A stretch of DNA of 64,000 nt from CBDATB01 sp965199745. Lineage in GTDB: Bacteria > Bacteroidota > Bacteroidia > Cytophagales > Flammeovirgaceae. The number at the start of each line of letters is the position of its first letter. The stretch's first letter is position 1. The position numbers and the translations under genes are program-made. Of this stretch, positions 1 to 9,686 are shown piece after piece. Location of the stretch: positions 1 to 64,000 of the forward strand of contig CBDATB010000012.1 of assembly GCA_965199745.1 (NCBI GenBank), written 5' to 3'. Below the pieces are notes generated by a model. The model was given only the letters and a program-made list of their open reading frames with translations. It had not been told where the DNA came from and ran no database searches.

Positions 1-73
1 TTTTTTTGCCACTATTTACTTACTATTTTTGCCTGCTTTTTTGCTGTAGTTTTGTTTTTAATTTTTTAATTAG

Positions 74-3000
74 ATGAGGAATTTTAACCTAGTTAATAAC
101 CTAGCAGGTTGGATATATTTGGCGTTGCTTTTGTTGTGTACACGCTCACTGTAGAGGAAACCGCTAGTTTTTGGGACTGTGGAGAGTTTATCGCCGTATC
201 TTATAAATTGATGGTGTCTCATCCGCCGGGTGCACCTACATTTATGCTCTTAGCAAGAATGTTTTCTTTTTTGGCTTTGGGTGACACCAGTCAGGTAGCT
301 TTTTGGATTAATATGCTTTCTGTTATATCAAGTGCACTCACTATTGCTTTTCTTTTTTGGTCTATCGTACTTTTAGGCAGAAAAATTTACCCTCCCGATG
401 AAAATGGCGTATTTACGCAGGCTACAGGTATCAAATTGATCGCTGCAGGATCTATTGGTGCTTTAGCTTACACATTTTCTGATTCTTTCTGGTTTTCTGC
501 CGTCGAAGCCGAAGTATATGCTATGTCTTCATTCCTGACGGCCATCGTTTTTTGGGCAATGCTCAAATGGGAGCTGATCGAGGATGAGAGCGATTCTAAT
601 AGATGGCTTATACTAATTGCCTATATCATGGGTTATCTATTGGCGTACACTTATTGAATTTGGTGACTATACCGGCCTTAGCTTTAATTTATTATTTTAA
701 AAAAAACGAGCATGTTACGCGGTGGGGAATTATCACTACCTTAGCAGTCGGTGGTAGTCTTATTTTACTGATCATGTATGCAATTATTCCGGTCTGCCCA
801 GTATGGCGGGTAGCTTTGAAATATTTTTGTCAACACACTCGGGCTGCCTTTTAGTTCGGGAATGATATTTTTTGTAGTTATTTTTCTAGCCGCTTTAGTA
901 TATGGTATTATCTACTCTCAAAGAGAACAAAAAGCGTTGCTCAATAATATATTATTGGGTTTAGCATTTATTCTCATCGGATATTCCAGTTATGCACTTA
1001 TTGTCATTCGGTCTAATTTCAACACACCTATTGATGAGAACGATCCTGAAAATATTATCTCTTTTGTTTCTTACTTAAAAAGAGAACAGTACGGAGACCG
1101 CCCGCTACTTTACGGTCATAACTTCATAGCTAAAAGAACTGGTATTAAAAAAGGTTCTCCTTTGTATAGAAAAGGTAAAGACAAATACGAAGTCTATGAT
1201 TACAGAAATTACCCTGAGTACGACGGCAAAGACAAAATGCTATTACCAAGGATTTACAGCCAGCAAAGCAATCATCCTAATCTGTATAGGAAATGGATAG
1301 GCTTAAAAGAGAATGAAGTGCCCACTATGTTTGATAACTTAAAGTATATGTTTATCTACCAGTTTGGTCACATGTATTTTAGGTATTTTATGTGGAATTT
1401 TGCCGGCAGAGATGGTGATCATAAAGAAGCCGACTGGCTTCGTCCTTGGGGTACTGGTGCAAACATGCCTGAGATGCTCCGGCGAGATAAAGGACGCTCA
1501 AATTTTTATATGATACCTGTTATATTCGGGATTATTGGTCTATTTTTCCAGTATGTGTGCGACCAAAAACGCTTTTGGGTAGTTATGATGCTATTTTTCC
1601 TGACGGGTCTGGGTTTGGTTATCTACTTAAATTCTCCTCCCGTAGAACCCAGAGAAAGGGACTATATTTATGCAGGTTCTTTTTATGCTTTTGCTATATG
1701 GATAGGTTTTAGCGTATTTGCTATTGCCAATTACTTAGGCAAAAAACTAAAAAATAGTCTATTCGTTATTGCTATAGCAAGTTTCTTGGGACTCACCGCA
1801 CCGGCCTTAATGGCGGCAAATGGCTGGGATAACCACAATCGCTCTAATCGCTTTCATTCCGTTGATCAAGCCCGTAATATGTTGTTAAGTTGTGCGCCGA
1901 ACGCTATTCTTTTTACCGGTGGCGATAATGACACTTTCCCGCTGTGGTATGTGCAAGAGGTGGAAGGATTCAGAACAGATGTACGGGTAGTAGTGTTGAG
2001 CTATTTTAGCACCGATTGGTATATAAAACAAATGAAACGTAAAGTTTACAAGTCAGAACCGCTACCCATTAAAATGGACGATCAGATATATATTCAGGGT
2101 AAAAATGACTATATACCCCTCATAGAAGATGATAGAATAAAGGGTAAAAGTGTCAACGCCACCGCTTATATCAGGCTTGTTTCTCAAAGTAGTAATCGAG
2201 TGCAAGTCCCCTTACAAGATGGCAGCAAAACTGCTATGTTAATTTCCAAAAGTTTTGCTTTAAATATAGATACGGCAAAAGTCCGTACGCTTAATTTCAT
2301 TCCAAAAAATCAAGAGAGCCGTATACTGACCAAAATGGAATGGTCTCTAAAAGAGGGTAGAAGATCTATTTTTAAAAATGAACTTGCTTTGCTCGACATT
2401 TTGGTCAATAACAACTGGGAACGTCCCATTTACTTTAATAATACTTCTGCTAACAATATCAACATGGACTTGCGTCCTTATCTACAACTAGAAGGTATGG
2501 CTTATCGCCTGATGCCTATTAGGGCAAGAACGGAAAGAGAAGTAGGCGAGGTAAATGTAGACGTGATGTTAAAAAACATAAAAAAATTCAATTTTGCAGG
2601 GTTTGAAACCTCGAATACTTATAATGACGAAGAGTACAGAAAGTTTGCCGTTAATCAGCGCAATCATTTCTATCGCTTAGCAGCTAAACTATATGAACAA
2701 AACAGAGGTGAGGAAGCCCTGGAGGTGATGGAAATGGCTATGGAAAAAATTCCGGATAGAGCAATTATGTACAGCTATTTTTCGGCACGTTATATAGAGC
2801 TTTATCACTTATTAGCAGAGCACAAAAGGGCTGAAGGTATTGCTGATACTCTGCTTACCAGAGCAACAGAAAATTTGCAATATATGATAGATAATAATTA
2901 CAATAATAGTAATTTACGGCAATTTAGTATTATTTCTCTTAATCAACTATCTTACATTTACAGAAGGCTCGAACAACGTAAGGGACAAGAAATTAAACAA

Positions 3001-3153
3001 ATGGAAGGTGCTAAAATATTGGAAACTGACGGCGACTTGGCTGGTAAACTCACACAAATTAAAGAAGAGCAAAAAGATTATGCAGAAAAGGCGAAAGAAT
3101 GCTATGATTTATATGTTAAATACAGTAGTGCAATAAAACAGATAGATAGATAG
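74..3153 (+). pseudogene. DUF2723 family membrane protein, frameshifted
   Basis: This is a large Bacteroidota DUF2723 protein, a polytopic membrane protein of the glycosyltransferase/O-mannosyltransferase-like superfamily; its substrate is unknown. The N-terminal signature TASFWDCGEF and the later DNDTFPLWY motif (about residue 352 of the long downstream frame) are the family hallmarks. Coding is split over several frames. The ATG at 74 reads MRNFNLVNNLAG and then loses frame near 110. Further shifts occur near 633, 791 and 826, after which 862-3153 is open. Each shift is repaired by adding one base to a short run (T2 to T3, T2 to T3, G2 to G3, T5 to T6), giving the family-like reading through IMG-LSIGVHLL, IIPGLPSMAG and FEIFFVNTLG. 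The repaired protein is about 1025 residues, normal for the family. The pattern suggests uncorrected sequencing errors rather than decay. The C-terminal third is soluble with TPR-like helices. Confidence 0.85.
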
Positions 3154-3204
3154 CACATTTATCAGGTGCAAAAAGAATATTATACCAATTTGCATTCATT
3201 ATAG

Positions 3205-3410
3205 TTACTTCCCAGTATTCAGCTTAGCCCGTATGACCGTAGCAATTGATTGCGCTCTTGTTTTGGCGAGACGTGCTTTTTGTCCTTCAAAACATTTGTC
3301 TATGGTTTGGCTAAACAAGTCAAGCCACCTGTTGAAATGCGCTTTTTGAAACATAGTTTTCCGATGAACAAGCAGATGTATCTGCAGCGCGGATTGCCGT
3401 TTTGGACCTC
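3205..3410 (-). pseudogene. C-terminal fragment of a group III truncated haemoglobin
   Basis: The minus strand, in a frame different from the overlapping lipoprotein ORF, reads QKAHFNRWLDLFSQTIDKCF, then EGQKARLAKTRAQSIATVIR and a short tail before a TAA at 3205. The HF-RWL-LF-T-D--F-G--A--A--RA--IA pattern is that of the last helices of group III truncated globins, haem proteins usually linked to oxygen or nitric oxide chemistry. The upstream part of the domain, with the haem-binding helices, is missing. An NGNP motif typical of the family lies at about 3400 in the lipoprotein frame, so a further frameshift separates it from this piece. The fragment cannot make a working globin as it stands. 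Assignment is from motif memory only. Confidence 0.5.
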
Positions 3411-3740
3411 TAAATCAGTATTTACTACATGACGCAGATAGGGGTCATCAATTAATAAATCAGATACGCTTTCATCAACACAAGCATTATCAAAATTAGT
3501 TTCTGAAAAATCCTGTAAAGAAATAAAATCCTGTTTCCTGATATTCTCAATCACACCATTATCATCATTTTCAAAACTTTCCATGAAACCCTGAAAACTA
3601 TCATGAGAATCAAATGATAATCCTCCATCAATTGCTTTCAGGTTAAATTCAATGACAGCAGTATCATCAAATATTTCAACCTCTTCTTTTTGACAACTCG
3701 GAAAAATAGTTGTCAGCAGAAATACAAATAAAAAATACAT
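3300..3740 (-). pseudogene. Truncated lipoprotein fused out of frame to globin remnant
   Basis: The N-terminus is a lipoprotein signal peptide with lipobox PSC (MYFLFVFLLTTIFPSCQKEE). The next 90 or so residues follow the same plan as the lipoprotein at 4273-5306: a GG-L-F-S segment, an acidic stretch, a FISLQ segment and a D-LIDDPY---V-NTD segment. After about residue 110 the similarity stops and the frame runs through DNA whose alternative frame encodes truncated-globin helices. The ORF is therefore best read as the 5' third of a lipoprotein gene joined to the 3' end of a globin gene, by a deletion or an assembly join near 3405-3415. No function can be given. Confidence 0.5.
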
Positions 3741-3828
3741 TTTTCTTTAACATAGTTAGTAAAGTTTAAGTGAAAAAAATTTGACTCACAATCATTTGGA
3801 TAGCACGCATTTGGTTAGTTTGTAAAGC

Positions 3829-3859
3829 AAAAAAGCACCTTATTTAAAAGATGCTTTTT
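3829..3859 (-). terminator. Candidate intrinsic terminator
   Basis: Arms AAAAAGCA and TGCTTTTT enclose a 14-base loop just past the stop of the minus-strand gene ending at 3865. Read on the minus strand the hairpin ends in a run of T. The stem is AT-rich and weak, and it could act in either direction. Confidence 0.45.
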
Positions 3860-3864
3860 CAAAA

Positions 3865-4242
3865 TCAGAAGGCATATTGTAAAGAAAGATTTAAATCAAT
3901 TTTAAAACGTGGATCTTGCCCAAATATAATTTTATTAGTAGGTGATAGACAATAAAAAACAGGCTGAAAAGCAATAGAAAACCTTCTGTTTAATACATAA
4001 TCTAACTCCAGTCCTAAGTTATGATACAACCTTTGATCATTAAAACTGCTTACATTAATATGAGTAGGAGGGTCGTCACAAAACTGAGTAACATCATTCT
4101 TTTTGTAAATATATTGAAAACCAGAACCTATCAAAGCTTTTAATTGAAAAATATTCGGCTTGTTTTTGCTCAAAGAGAAGCTAATAATATCATAAAAGGA
4201 GTTGAATACTAAAAAAACTAAAATGCAAACCCCCTTTTTCAT
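3865..4242 (-). CDS. Small exported protein, outer-membrane barrel-like C-terminus
   Basis: This protein of about 125 residues is not recognised. It begins with a hydrophobic signal-like segment (MKKGVCILVFLVF) and ends with alternating polar/hydrophobic strands and a terminal aromatic residue (DLNLSLQYAF), as in outer-membrane beta-barrel proteins. The start is placed at the ATG at 4242; an upstream ATG at 4263 would add seven residues before the signal-like segment. It lies about 30 bases downstream of the lipoprotein gene on the same strand, so the two could be cotranscribed. It is short for a barrel and may be the remnant of a longer gene. A candidate terminator follows. Confidence 0.45.
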   Translation of the reverse strand: MKKGVCILVFLVFNSFYDIISFSLSKNKPNIFQLKALIGSGFQYIYKKNDVTQFCDDPPTHINVSSFNDQRLYHNLGLELDYVLNRRFSIAFQPVFYCLSPTNKIIFGQDPRFKIDLNLSLQYAF

Positions 4243-4272
4243 ATTAATTGTAAATATTATCAAAATAACCTA

Positions 4273-5306
4273 TTAACTACTTCCAAAACAAGGGCTTACA
4301 GTATTAAAACCCCACAAAGTTCCAGAGCGAGAATAAGCAGGTCTATTATCAAGAGGATGAACAACTTGAGCAAAGAAATTACCAGAAACACGAAAATTAT
4401 TCTGATAACAAGGAATCCACCCCCCGTTTACTGAATAACTGATTACAAGATCTCTACCATGAGTAGATTCTGCAAAATCCCTTTCATGATTGAAAGGAAC
4501 ACTATTAATTGAATAGGTGATATGTAAGGAACTGACTTTTTTTCTAACTGCTTCCCCAGCAGAATCCCAATCAGAACCCCACCACCACCCTCCTCTACTT
4601 TTCAGATATTCAAACTTAATTCTTACCTCTGTTGTCACCATACCTTTACGAGTTTCAGAAGAAGCCTCAAAAACATATTTATAAGTATGTCCATTGCTTT
4701 GAAATTGATGTTGCCATCTGGCATCTTCCCATCTGGGATTATCACCTTCAAAATCTCGAATATCAATAGGAATGGTTTGTGTAACAATAGGAAATATTCT
4801 TATCTTGTCATCTTCAAAACTTTCCCTTTCATATAAAGCTGATTTAAGTTCTTTCAGTACATCATAGTGTTTCTGGTGTACCAAATATTCTACCTTTCTA
4901 TTTTCCGTAAATAATAGTATCTCCTACCTGATATTCACTCTCCTTATTCATGATAGTTGCCAAATTCGGAGAAATTTTATTGAGCAAACTCAGTACATAG
5001 GTATAATTATCATTACTGATGAGGTCATTACCCTTATCCTCAGAAAGTTTTGAAAGAGCAGATAGTTAAACTACGTCTATAGGAATAAAACCCATTTTCT
5101 TCTTCCCATTTATCCAATTCCTCATCAGTTTTTTCACCTAAATTATTCAGTAAATTAACTACAGCAGCATTACTTGAAAATACAACTCTACCATCAATTA
5201 CCTGATAAGGAGGTTGGTTTTGTTCTGACAAAGAAACATCTTCTTTGGAACAGGAAGAAAACATACCTACAAAAAGAAAGACAATCAGAAAGTTTAACTT
5301 GTTCAT
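4273..5306 (-). pseudogene. Bacteroidota lipoprotein, frameshifted
   Basis: The start at 5306 gives MNKLNFLIVFLFVGMFSSCS, a clear lipoprotein signal with lipobox SSC. The frame is lost near 5060-5075. Coding resumes as LSKLSEDKGNDLISNDNYTY and continues to IMNKESEYQVGDTIIYGK, is lost again at an A4 run (4901-4904), and resumes in the long frame 4884-4273. Adding one A at the second site joins GK to NRKVEYLVHQ without a gap. Repaired length is about 345 residues. The C-terminal half, rich in W, Y and G, looks like a beta-sandwich ending in a cysteine pair region (GWIPCYQ, SPCFGSS). The family resembles Bacteroidota lipoproteins of unknown role. The truncated ORF at 3300-3740 is a paralogue. 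Confidence 0.6.
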
Positions 5307-5526
5307 AATATTAGCATTGAGAAACGGCAATGATCGCTCTGAGATCGCTTATCAAGGATTCATTTACGATGTTGGAAAATCGAGGTTATGGCGTGGCGGG
5401 AAGCATTATGAGCATTGTGGACAGGACAAGATCTCACCAAAGAATTAAGCCAGGCACCTCATACAGTTAATGTTTTTGATAAATTTGATATCATACGAAG
5501 ATTAAAAGAGGTTTGAATTTAATAAA

Positions 5527-6864
5527 CTACTCTTGCAAATGGTTTATCTTCAAAAAACGCAATGTCAGTAAAATAGCTGCTATACTCAAACCTATCACAA
5601 ACCCTATCCATATACCCACACCTCCCATACCCCATACAAAAGCCAAACTATATTCTATAGGGAAGCCTATCAGCCAATAAGACACTAAAATAATGAGTAC
5701 AGGTATTTTTACGTCTTTTAGCCCTCTTAATGCACCTAATGCTACTACCTGCACGCCGTCTGAAACCTGGAAGATGGCAGCAATACTGATAAAAAGGGCA
5801 GCACGTGTAATTACTTGCATGTCATTGACAAATGCCAAAGGTAGTATATCTTTTAAAAGATAAAACAGGATGGCAACAGTACCCATAAAAGCCAGTACCA
5901 AATGAAAAGAGGAAAAAACAGCATATTGCATTCGTAAGGGACGTTTTTCTCCCACTAGATTACTAACGCGAATCGTGGTGGCGGCACCCAAACCATTGGC
6001 TGCCATATAAGAAAGCGAGGCAAGGCTAATAGCAATTTGATGTGCAGCCAGTTCTTTTTCATTAATCCAGCCCATCATCACGGCACCCACAGTAAAAACG
6101 ATTACTTCCATCAACACCTGTAGGCTGACAGGTAGACCCAAGTGCCATATTTCTTTAGATATTTTACTATTCCATTGGTTTTTGAAAGTATCTTTTATCC
6201 ATATATGATGTTTTTTTTGCAATAAAATATACGCTGCCAAAGCTAATCCCATATAAATCCTGGCGATTAGCGTAGCCCAGCCTGCACCAACTAAACCCAT
6301 TGGTTTGAAACCAAGATGACCATATATGAATATGTAGTTTAAAATAATGTTGAGTATATTGGCACATATAGTAATGACCATAGTAGCTTTCGTTGTGGCA
6401 ATGCCTTCGGCAAACTGCTTGAATGTAAAAAATAAGCTGGCTGGTATGAGTGATAGACTGAGGAGGTAAAAATAAGGTTTTGCTTCAGTGGCTACCGCTT
6501 GAGCTTGACCCATTTTATCAAGATAGAAGGAAATATTTGTCAGTATAAAGAATAGTACAACACTTAGTAATAGGTTACTCAGTAAGCCATGCCGCAGTAG
6601 TTTAGCTGTTTGTTCATAGTTTTTTTCACCAAAAGCTTTGCCTACTAGGGGTGTGAGTCCGTAAGAAAATCCCAGAGAAAAAACCAGTACATTAATAAAG
6701 ATACTATTGGCAAAAGAACAAGCTGCTAATGCTGTGATGCTAACGCGTCCTACCATCAGGTTATCTGCAATTCCGGTTAGCATCTGCCCCACCTGCGATA
6801 GAATAACTGGAGTAGCTAATTGTAAATTTCTGTGGTAATGAGGAAGGTACCGAGAGAGGCGCAT
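5527..6864 (-). CDS. MATE family multidrug efflux transporter
   Basis: At 445 residues with about 12 membrane segments this has normal MATE (NorM/DinF superfamily) length. These inner-membrane carriers export cationic drugs or metabolites in exchange for sodium or protons. Visible family features are the N-terminal TPVILSQVGQMLTGIADNLM, which matches the first MATE helix, and the internal LPVSLQVLMEVIVFTVGAVM, which starts the second half-repeat. The ATG at 6864 gives MRLSRYLPHYHRNL, a typical cytoplasmic lead. It sits 42 bases downstream of the next minus-strand gene. The substrate cannot be predicted. Confidence 0.92.
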   Translation of the reverse strand: MRLSRYLPHYHRNLQLATPVILSQVGQMLTGIADNLMVGRVSITALAACSFANSIFINVLVFSLGFSYGLTPLVGKAFGEKNYEQTAKLLRHGLLSNLLLSVVLFFILTNISFYLDKMGQAQAVATEAKPYFYLLSLSLIPASLFFTFKQFAEGIATTKATMVITICANILNIILNYIFIYGHLGFKPMGLVGAGWATLIARIYMGLALAAYILLQKKHHIWIKDTFKNQWNSKISKEIWHLGLPVSLQVLMEVIVFTVGAVMMGWINEKELAAHQIAISLASLSYMAANGLGAATTIRVSNLVGEKRPLRMQYAVFSSFHLVLAFMGTVAILFYLLKDILPLAFVNDMQVITRAALFISIAAIFQVSDGVQVVALGALRGLKDVKIPVLIILVSYWLIGFPIEYSLAFVWGMGGVGIWIGFVIGLSIAAILLTLRFLKINHLQE

Positions 6865-6906
6865 GTTAGTTTGTAGTACTAAATATTTTTCAAGACAAGG
6901 GCCATT

Positions 6907-8496
6907 TTAGTCGGCATTAGGTTCGGTTACCAAACCTTTTTCATTCACCTTAATGACTAATATATCCATATTTTTTGATTCAGTGCCTGTAAAACCTACT
7001 GCCACATAGCCACCATCGCTGCTTTGTGCAACATCGTAAAGGCGTTGTTCTCCTTTGCCGCCAATAGATCTGAGCCATTCTTGTTCGCCTGTTTGCGAAA
7101 GCTTGACCAGGTAGGCATTTAAGCCGTCTGAGCTGGTGTTTTCTCCGAATTTATTTGCTTCCCATACTTCGGTATAACCGGCAATTAAGTAGCCTTTATC
7201 TTTTGTTTGTATAATACTCAGACCTTCGTCAACACTATCGCCGCCGTATACTTTTTCCCATTCTTTTTTTCCTGCACTATCTGTTTTCACTATCCATACA
7301 TCATGGCTGGCTACTGCAAAACTATAAGTGTAACCTGTAATAATATAGCCGCCGTCTTGGGTATACAGCAGGGCATTACCCACATCGCTATCTTTTCCGC
7401 CAAAGGTTTTATCCCATATTCTCTCTCCTTGCTTATCTATATGCAGCAGCCACATATCCCATTTGCCGTTAGCGGGTGCCTCTCCATTCCCAATAATGGT
7501 AAAGCCATTTTTTGTAGAAATAATATCATGGGCTATCTGGTTAAACTCTGATGTGTATATCTTCTCCCATATCTTGGAACCATTGCCATCTATTTTTATT
7601 GCTGTGATATGGGTAAAATTTCCTCCCTCTAAGCTAATCGTACTACCTACAATGACAAAACCGCCATCGTTGGCTTCAGTAACTGCATGAGCCTCAGATA
7701 TATTAGCGGGCTTACCGTAGGTTTGTGTCCATATTTTGTTACCTTGCGTATCTATCTTAACTACCCATATGTGCTTGGCATTAGGGCTTTCTCGGAAAGA
7801 TTCTGTACTACCTACAAGCAAATAATTATTACCACTGGTCTTAATAATATCCCTTCCTTCATCGGCTTCTTGTCCGCCAAAATTTTTCGTCCATACCAAT
7901 TTGCCTTGTGAGTCTATTTTGGTCAGGTTTATATCTGTGCTGCCGTTACCTCTTCCTGAGACCATTCCCGTAATTACGTAACCTCCGTCTTGGGTAGTAG
8001 CGATAGCTTTGGCATCATCGTAGCTAACGCCGCCATAAGATTTATAAAAAGTACCTTCGGTATCTCCTGCACAAGCAAGGATTTGCTCTTGTGCATATTT
8101 ATCATCTGCGATAAAGATCAAAGCCTTGCGGTAATTTTTTTTGGCGGTACTTAAATTACCAGATTTGAAGTATGTATCAGCTTTTTTAATAAAAATATTG
8201 TATTGCTTTTTTATCGCAGCTTTGCAAAAAGCAAGGCTTTCAAGAGCGTGCTTATCTTTTTCCTTGTATTTTAGTGCTGTTTGATAAGCTTCTTTTGCTT
8301 TCAAAAAATTTTTTTCTGCTAAGTATTTATCTCCTTCTGCTCTATACTGCTCGTACTGTTGCTTACTACTTTGCGCTTTTATTTGCGATAAGTTTGTAAA
8401 ACTTAATAATATAAGTAAGAGCAGAAATAAATGATTAAAACATGTTTTAGACGAAAAAACAGCTTTTTTCATACTTGCTCGACACGTAGTATTCAT
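6907..8496 (-). CDS. Exported TPR plus seven-repeat beta-propeller protein
   Basis: A signal peptide (best from the internal ATG at 8472, MKKAVFSSK..., ending near KAQS) precedes two or three TPR-like helical repeats at about residues 45-130 (for example EKNFLKAKEAYQTALKYKEK). From about residue 150 to the end there are seven repeats, each with a DGGY-I-G core and closing in W-K-(Y/F)GG, so one complete seven-bladed propeller is likely. Bacteroidota use such proteins at the cell surface or in the periplasm, but no enzymatic residues are evident and the ligand is unknown. No type IX secretion tail is seen. It is upstream of the MATE gene on the same strand. Confidence 0.75.
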   Translation of the reverse strand: MNTTCRASMKKAVFSSKTCFNHLFLLLLILLSFTNLSQIKAQSSKQQYEQYRAEGDKYLAEKNFLKAKEAYQTALKYKEKDKHALESLAFCKAAIKKQYNIFIKKADTYFKSGNLSTAKKNYRKALIFIADDKYAQEQILACAGDTEGTFYKSYGGVSYDDAKAIATTQDGGYVITGMVSGRGNGSTDINLTKIDSQGKLVWTKNFGGQEADEGRDIIKTSGNNYLLVGSTESFRESPNAKHIWVVKIDTQGNKIWTQTYGKPANISEAHAVTEANDGGFVIVGSTISLEGGNFTHITAIKIDGNGSKIWEKIYTSEFNQIAHDIISTKNGFTIIGNGEAPANGKWDMWLLHIDKQGERIWDKTFGGKDSDVGNALLYTQDGGYIITGYTYSFAVASHDVWIVKTDSAGKKEWEKVYGGDSVDEGLSIIQTKDKGYLIAGYTEVWEANKFGENTSSDGLNAYLVKLSQTGEQEWLRSIGGKGEQRLYDVAQSSDGGYVAVGFTGTESKNMDILVIKVNEKGLVTEPNAD

Positions 8497-8588
8497 AATT
8501 CACTAAATAATATGTTAAATACCGACATTTTAAAGGTCTAAAATAGGATAAGAAGTAATCGCAAAAATATACTATGAGTAGTAATTAT

Positions 8589-9656
8589 TTAAGTAAGTTT
8601 TACATAGCTTCCCATAAAAGTGATGATATTTTCATATTTATCTAATACATAACGCACACGCTGGTCTTGGAAGTATCCTTCGAAATCAATAAGAAACCAA
8701 TATTTGAACTGGTGGTCTATCATAGCTGGTCGGCTTTCTATTTTTGTTAAATTAATACCTTTATCTTTAAACTCTTGCAAGAAAGATACTAAGCTCCCTG
8801 CTTTGTCAGTAATTTTGACCAGAATAGAAGTTTTATCAAGTACACTTTTTTGGTTGATGATGTTTTTGCTAATAATCAAAAATCTGGTTTGGTTAAAAGC
8901 ACTGTCTTCAATATTTTCGAATAAGATAGGTAATTTATGAATTTTAGCAGCAATATCAGAACATATAGCAGCAGTGCCGCATTCTTGAGAAGCTCTTTGA
9001 GTCCCGGCGGGCATAGAGTCTACCTCTATGGTTTGTACATCTTGATGAAGATATTCTTCAATAAAACGCCTACACTGTCTGAAGGAGCGAGCTTTGGAAT
9101 ATACTCGCTTGATCTGATGCAATTTTTCTTCTTTGGTAGCAAGTGCAAATCGAATAGGCATTGGAATTTCTGCTACTATTTTTATTTCGTAATTGCAGAG
9201 CATATCTACCGTCTCGTGAATGGTTCCGTCCTGGCTGTTTTCTATAGGTACCACACCAAAGCGAACTCTTTCTTTGCTCACGCTCTCAAATACCGATTGG
9301 ATGCTTTTCAGTGGAATGCATTCGCTCATTGCCCCAAATCTGCTCTCAGCAGCCTGATGGGTAAAACTCCCTTCAGTACCCCAATAGCTGACCCTTTCAG
9401 GCAACTCTAGGTTTCTACTGACAGCAAATACTTCCAGAAATATAGATTCGATAGCTTTTTTGTTCAATAGCTTCCCTTTAGAAAGTGTATCTAGGCGGTC
9501 TACAATAGATTTTTCTCGTTCGGGTCGGTAGATAATGGCATGTTGCGTCCTTTTAAAATCACCGACTTGCTTGACTATTTCCATGCGCTGGTTGAGCAGT
9601 GTGATGAGTTGGTCGTCTATAGTATCTATTGCTTTTCTAAGTTTGTCTAGACTCAT
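8589..9656 (-). CDS. pheA: Bifunctional chorismate mutase / prephenate dehydratase
   Basis: The cytoplasmic P-protein converts chorismate to prephenate and then to phenylpyruvate for phenylalanine synthesis. Residues 1-85 form the AroQ chorismate mutase (LRKAIDTIDDQLITLLNQRM, then K and R residues in GDFKR and YRPEREK). Prephenate dehydratase follows from YWGTEGSFTHQAA through VPIENSQDGT to the TRFLII motif with the catalytic Thr. The C-terminal ACT domain carries GSLVSFLQEF and ESRP, the phenylalanine-binding region, so feedback inhibition is expected. The length of 355 matches the family. The start at 9656 (MSLDKLRKAID) is well placed. Confidence 0.95.
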   Translation of the reverse strand: MSLDKLRKAIDTIDDQLITLLNQRMEIVKQVGDFKRTQHAIIYRPEREKSIVDRLDTLSKGKLLNKKAIESIFLEVFAVSRNLELPERVSYWGTEGSFTHQAAESRFGAMSECIPLKSIQSVFESVSKERVRFGVVPIENSQDGTIHETVDMLCNYEIKIVAEIPMPIRFALATKEEKLHQIKRVYSKARSFRQCRRFIEEYLHQDVQTIEVDSMPAGTQRASQECGTAAICSDIAAKIHKLPILFENIEDSAFNQTRFLIISKNIINQKSVLDKTSILVKITDKAGSLVSFLQEFKDKGINLTKIESRPAMIDHQFKYWFLIDFEGYFQDQRVRYVLDKYENIITFMGSYVKLT

Positions 9657-9686
9657 GTGTTTATTAGTGAAATAGAGATTGATTTT

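Noticed and set aside
5331..5526. Plus-strand stretch with several short open frames (for example ending ...IIRRLKEV then TGA near 5517)
   Set aside because: Two frames look partly coding, but I recognise no family, no start is clear and the frames break. It may be another remnant next to the decayed lipoprotein patch.
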